Shown here in pieces: positions 7,386 to 7,502 of a stretch of DNA of 7,502 bases; position 1 is the first letter of the stretch, and each line of letters opens with the position of its first letter. Source of the DNA: Bacteroidales bacterium (GTDB lineage: Bacteria; Bacteroidota; Bacteroidia; Bacteroidales; UBA7960); assembly GCA_007131895.1 (NCBI GenBank), contig SLPR01000558.1, positions 1 to 7,502 of the forward strand. The letters are read 5' to 3'. The position numbers were made by a program, and so were the translations under genes. A model generated the notes under the pieces. The model was not told where the DNA came from. It ran no database searches and saw nothing but the letters and a program-made list of their open reading frames with translations.

Positions 7386-7502
7386 TAAAATGCGGAAAGT
7401 TCGGCCGGGGCAGGGGATCTCAACGAGGTTAGTTTCTGCTCAGCGGGAAGCAGAATTGCACTTTGCAGCCAGTATGGGGTGAAGAACAGAAAGTACAGTG
7501 AA
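7385..7502 (-). CDS. Possible C-terminal end of an unidentified - strand gene, cut by window edge
   Basis: On the - strand the frame entering at 7501 stays open for 38 codons to a TAG at 7385-7387. The visible peptide begins with a hydrophobic aromatic stretch (SLYFLFFTPYWLQ), continues through a polar Ala/Pro-containing segment, and ends in Phe. The other two - strand frames hit stops sooner (after 20 and 23 codons), and a hairpin abuts this stop, which is the main support. I recognise no family. The hydrophobic segment could be a membrane helix or a beta-strand, but 38 residues are too few to say. It may also be chance. Confidence 0.3.
   Translation of the reverse strand, partial: SLYFLFFTPYWLQSAILLPAEQKLTSLRSPAPAELSAF

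Noticed and set aside
7363..7482. 39-codon + strand open frame after the SGNH gene
   Set aside because: Its ATG lies inside the - strand terminator hairpin, its composition is basic and featureless, and it overlaps the better supported convergent frame.

Overview
The window looks like chromosomal DNA from a member of the Bacteroidota (Bacteroidetes). Base composition is roughly balanced. None of the three visible start codons has a purine-rich Shine-Dalgarno sequence; instead they follow G-poor, A/C/T-rich leaders, which is typical of that phylum. The encoded families (GH38-like, GH94, HAD, SGNH) also fit a carbohydrate-degrading bacteroidete. The phylum call is an inference; no rRNA or tRNA is present to confirm it.

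Layout: four genes run on the + strand. A HAD-superfamily phosphatase/phosphomutase-like gene is cut by the left edge (2-1243). After 57 nt, with three copies of an 8-bp repeat, comes a GH38 alpha-mannosidase-family gene (1301-4057). A 127-nt spacer with a perfect hairpin separates it from a GH94 glycoside phosphorylase gene (4185-6602). A 181-nt spacer packed with repeat-like elements leads to a small SGNH/GDSL hydrolase gene (6784-7305). The + strand cluster then ends in a hairpin that overlaps the last stop codon. Beyond it lies a second hairpin and the likely 3' end of a convergent - strand gene running off the right edge.

How the genes may work together: none of the proteins with a visible N-terminus has a signal peptide, so the set looks cytoplasmic. 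It would process an imported oligosaccharide or glycoside. The GH94 enzyme would split a beta-glycosidic bond with phosphate to give a sugar 1-phosphate, the SGNH enzyme could remove an ester such as acetyl, and the HAD protein could act on a sugar phosphate. The GH38-like protein is the puzzle. It keeps the HWD, GHD and HDSIGG motifs of the family, but the aspartate that should be both catalytic nucleophile and metal ligand is a phenylalanine (F127). The GH94 protein also departs from the usual SDDHLW active-site motif. Together these suggest an unusual substrate or mechanism and are the main reason to look again at this locus.
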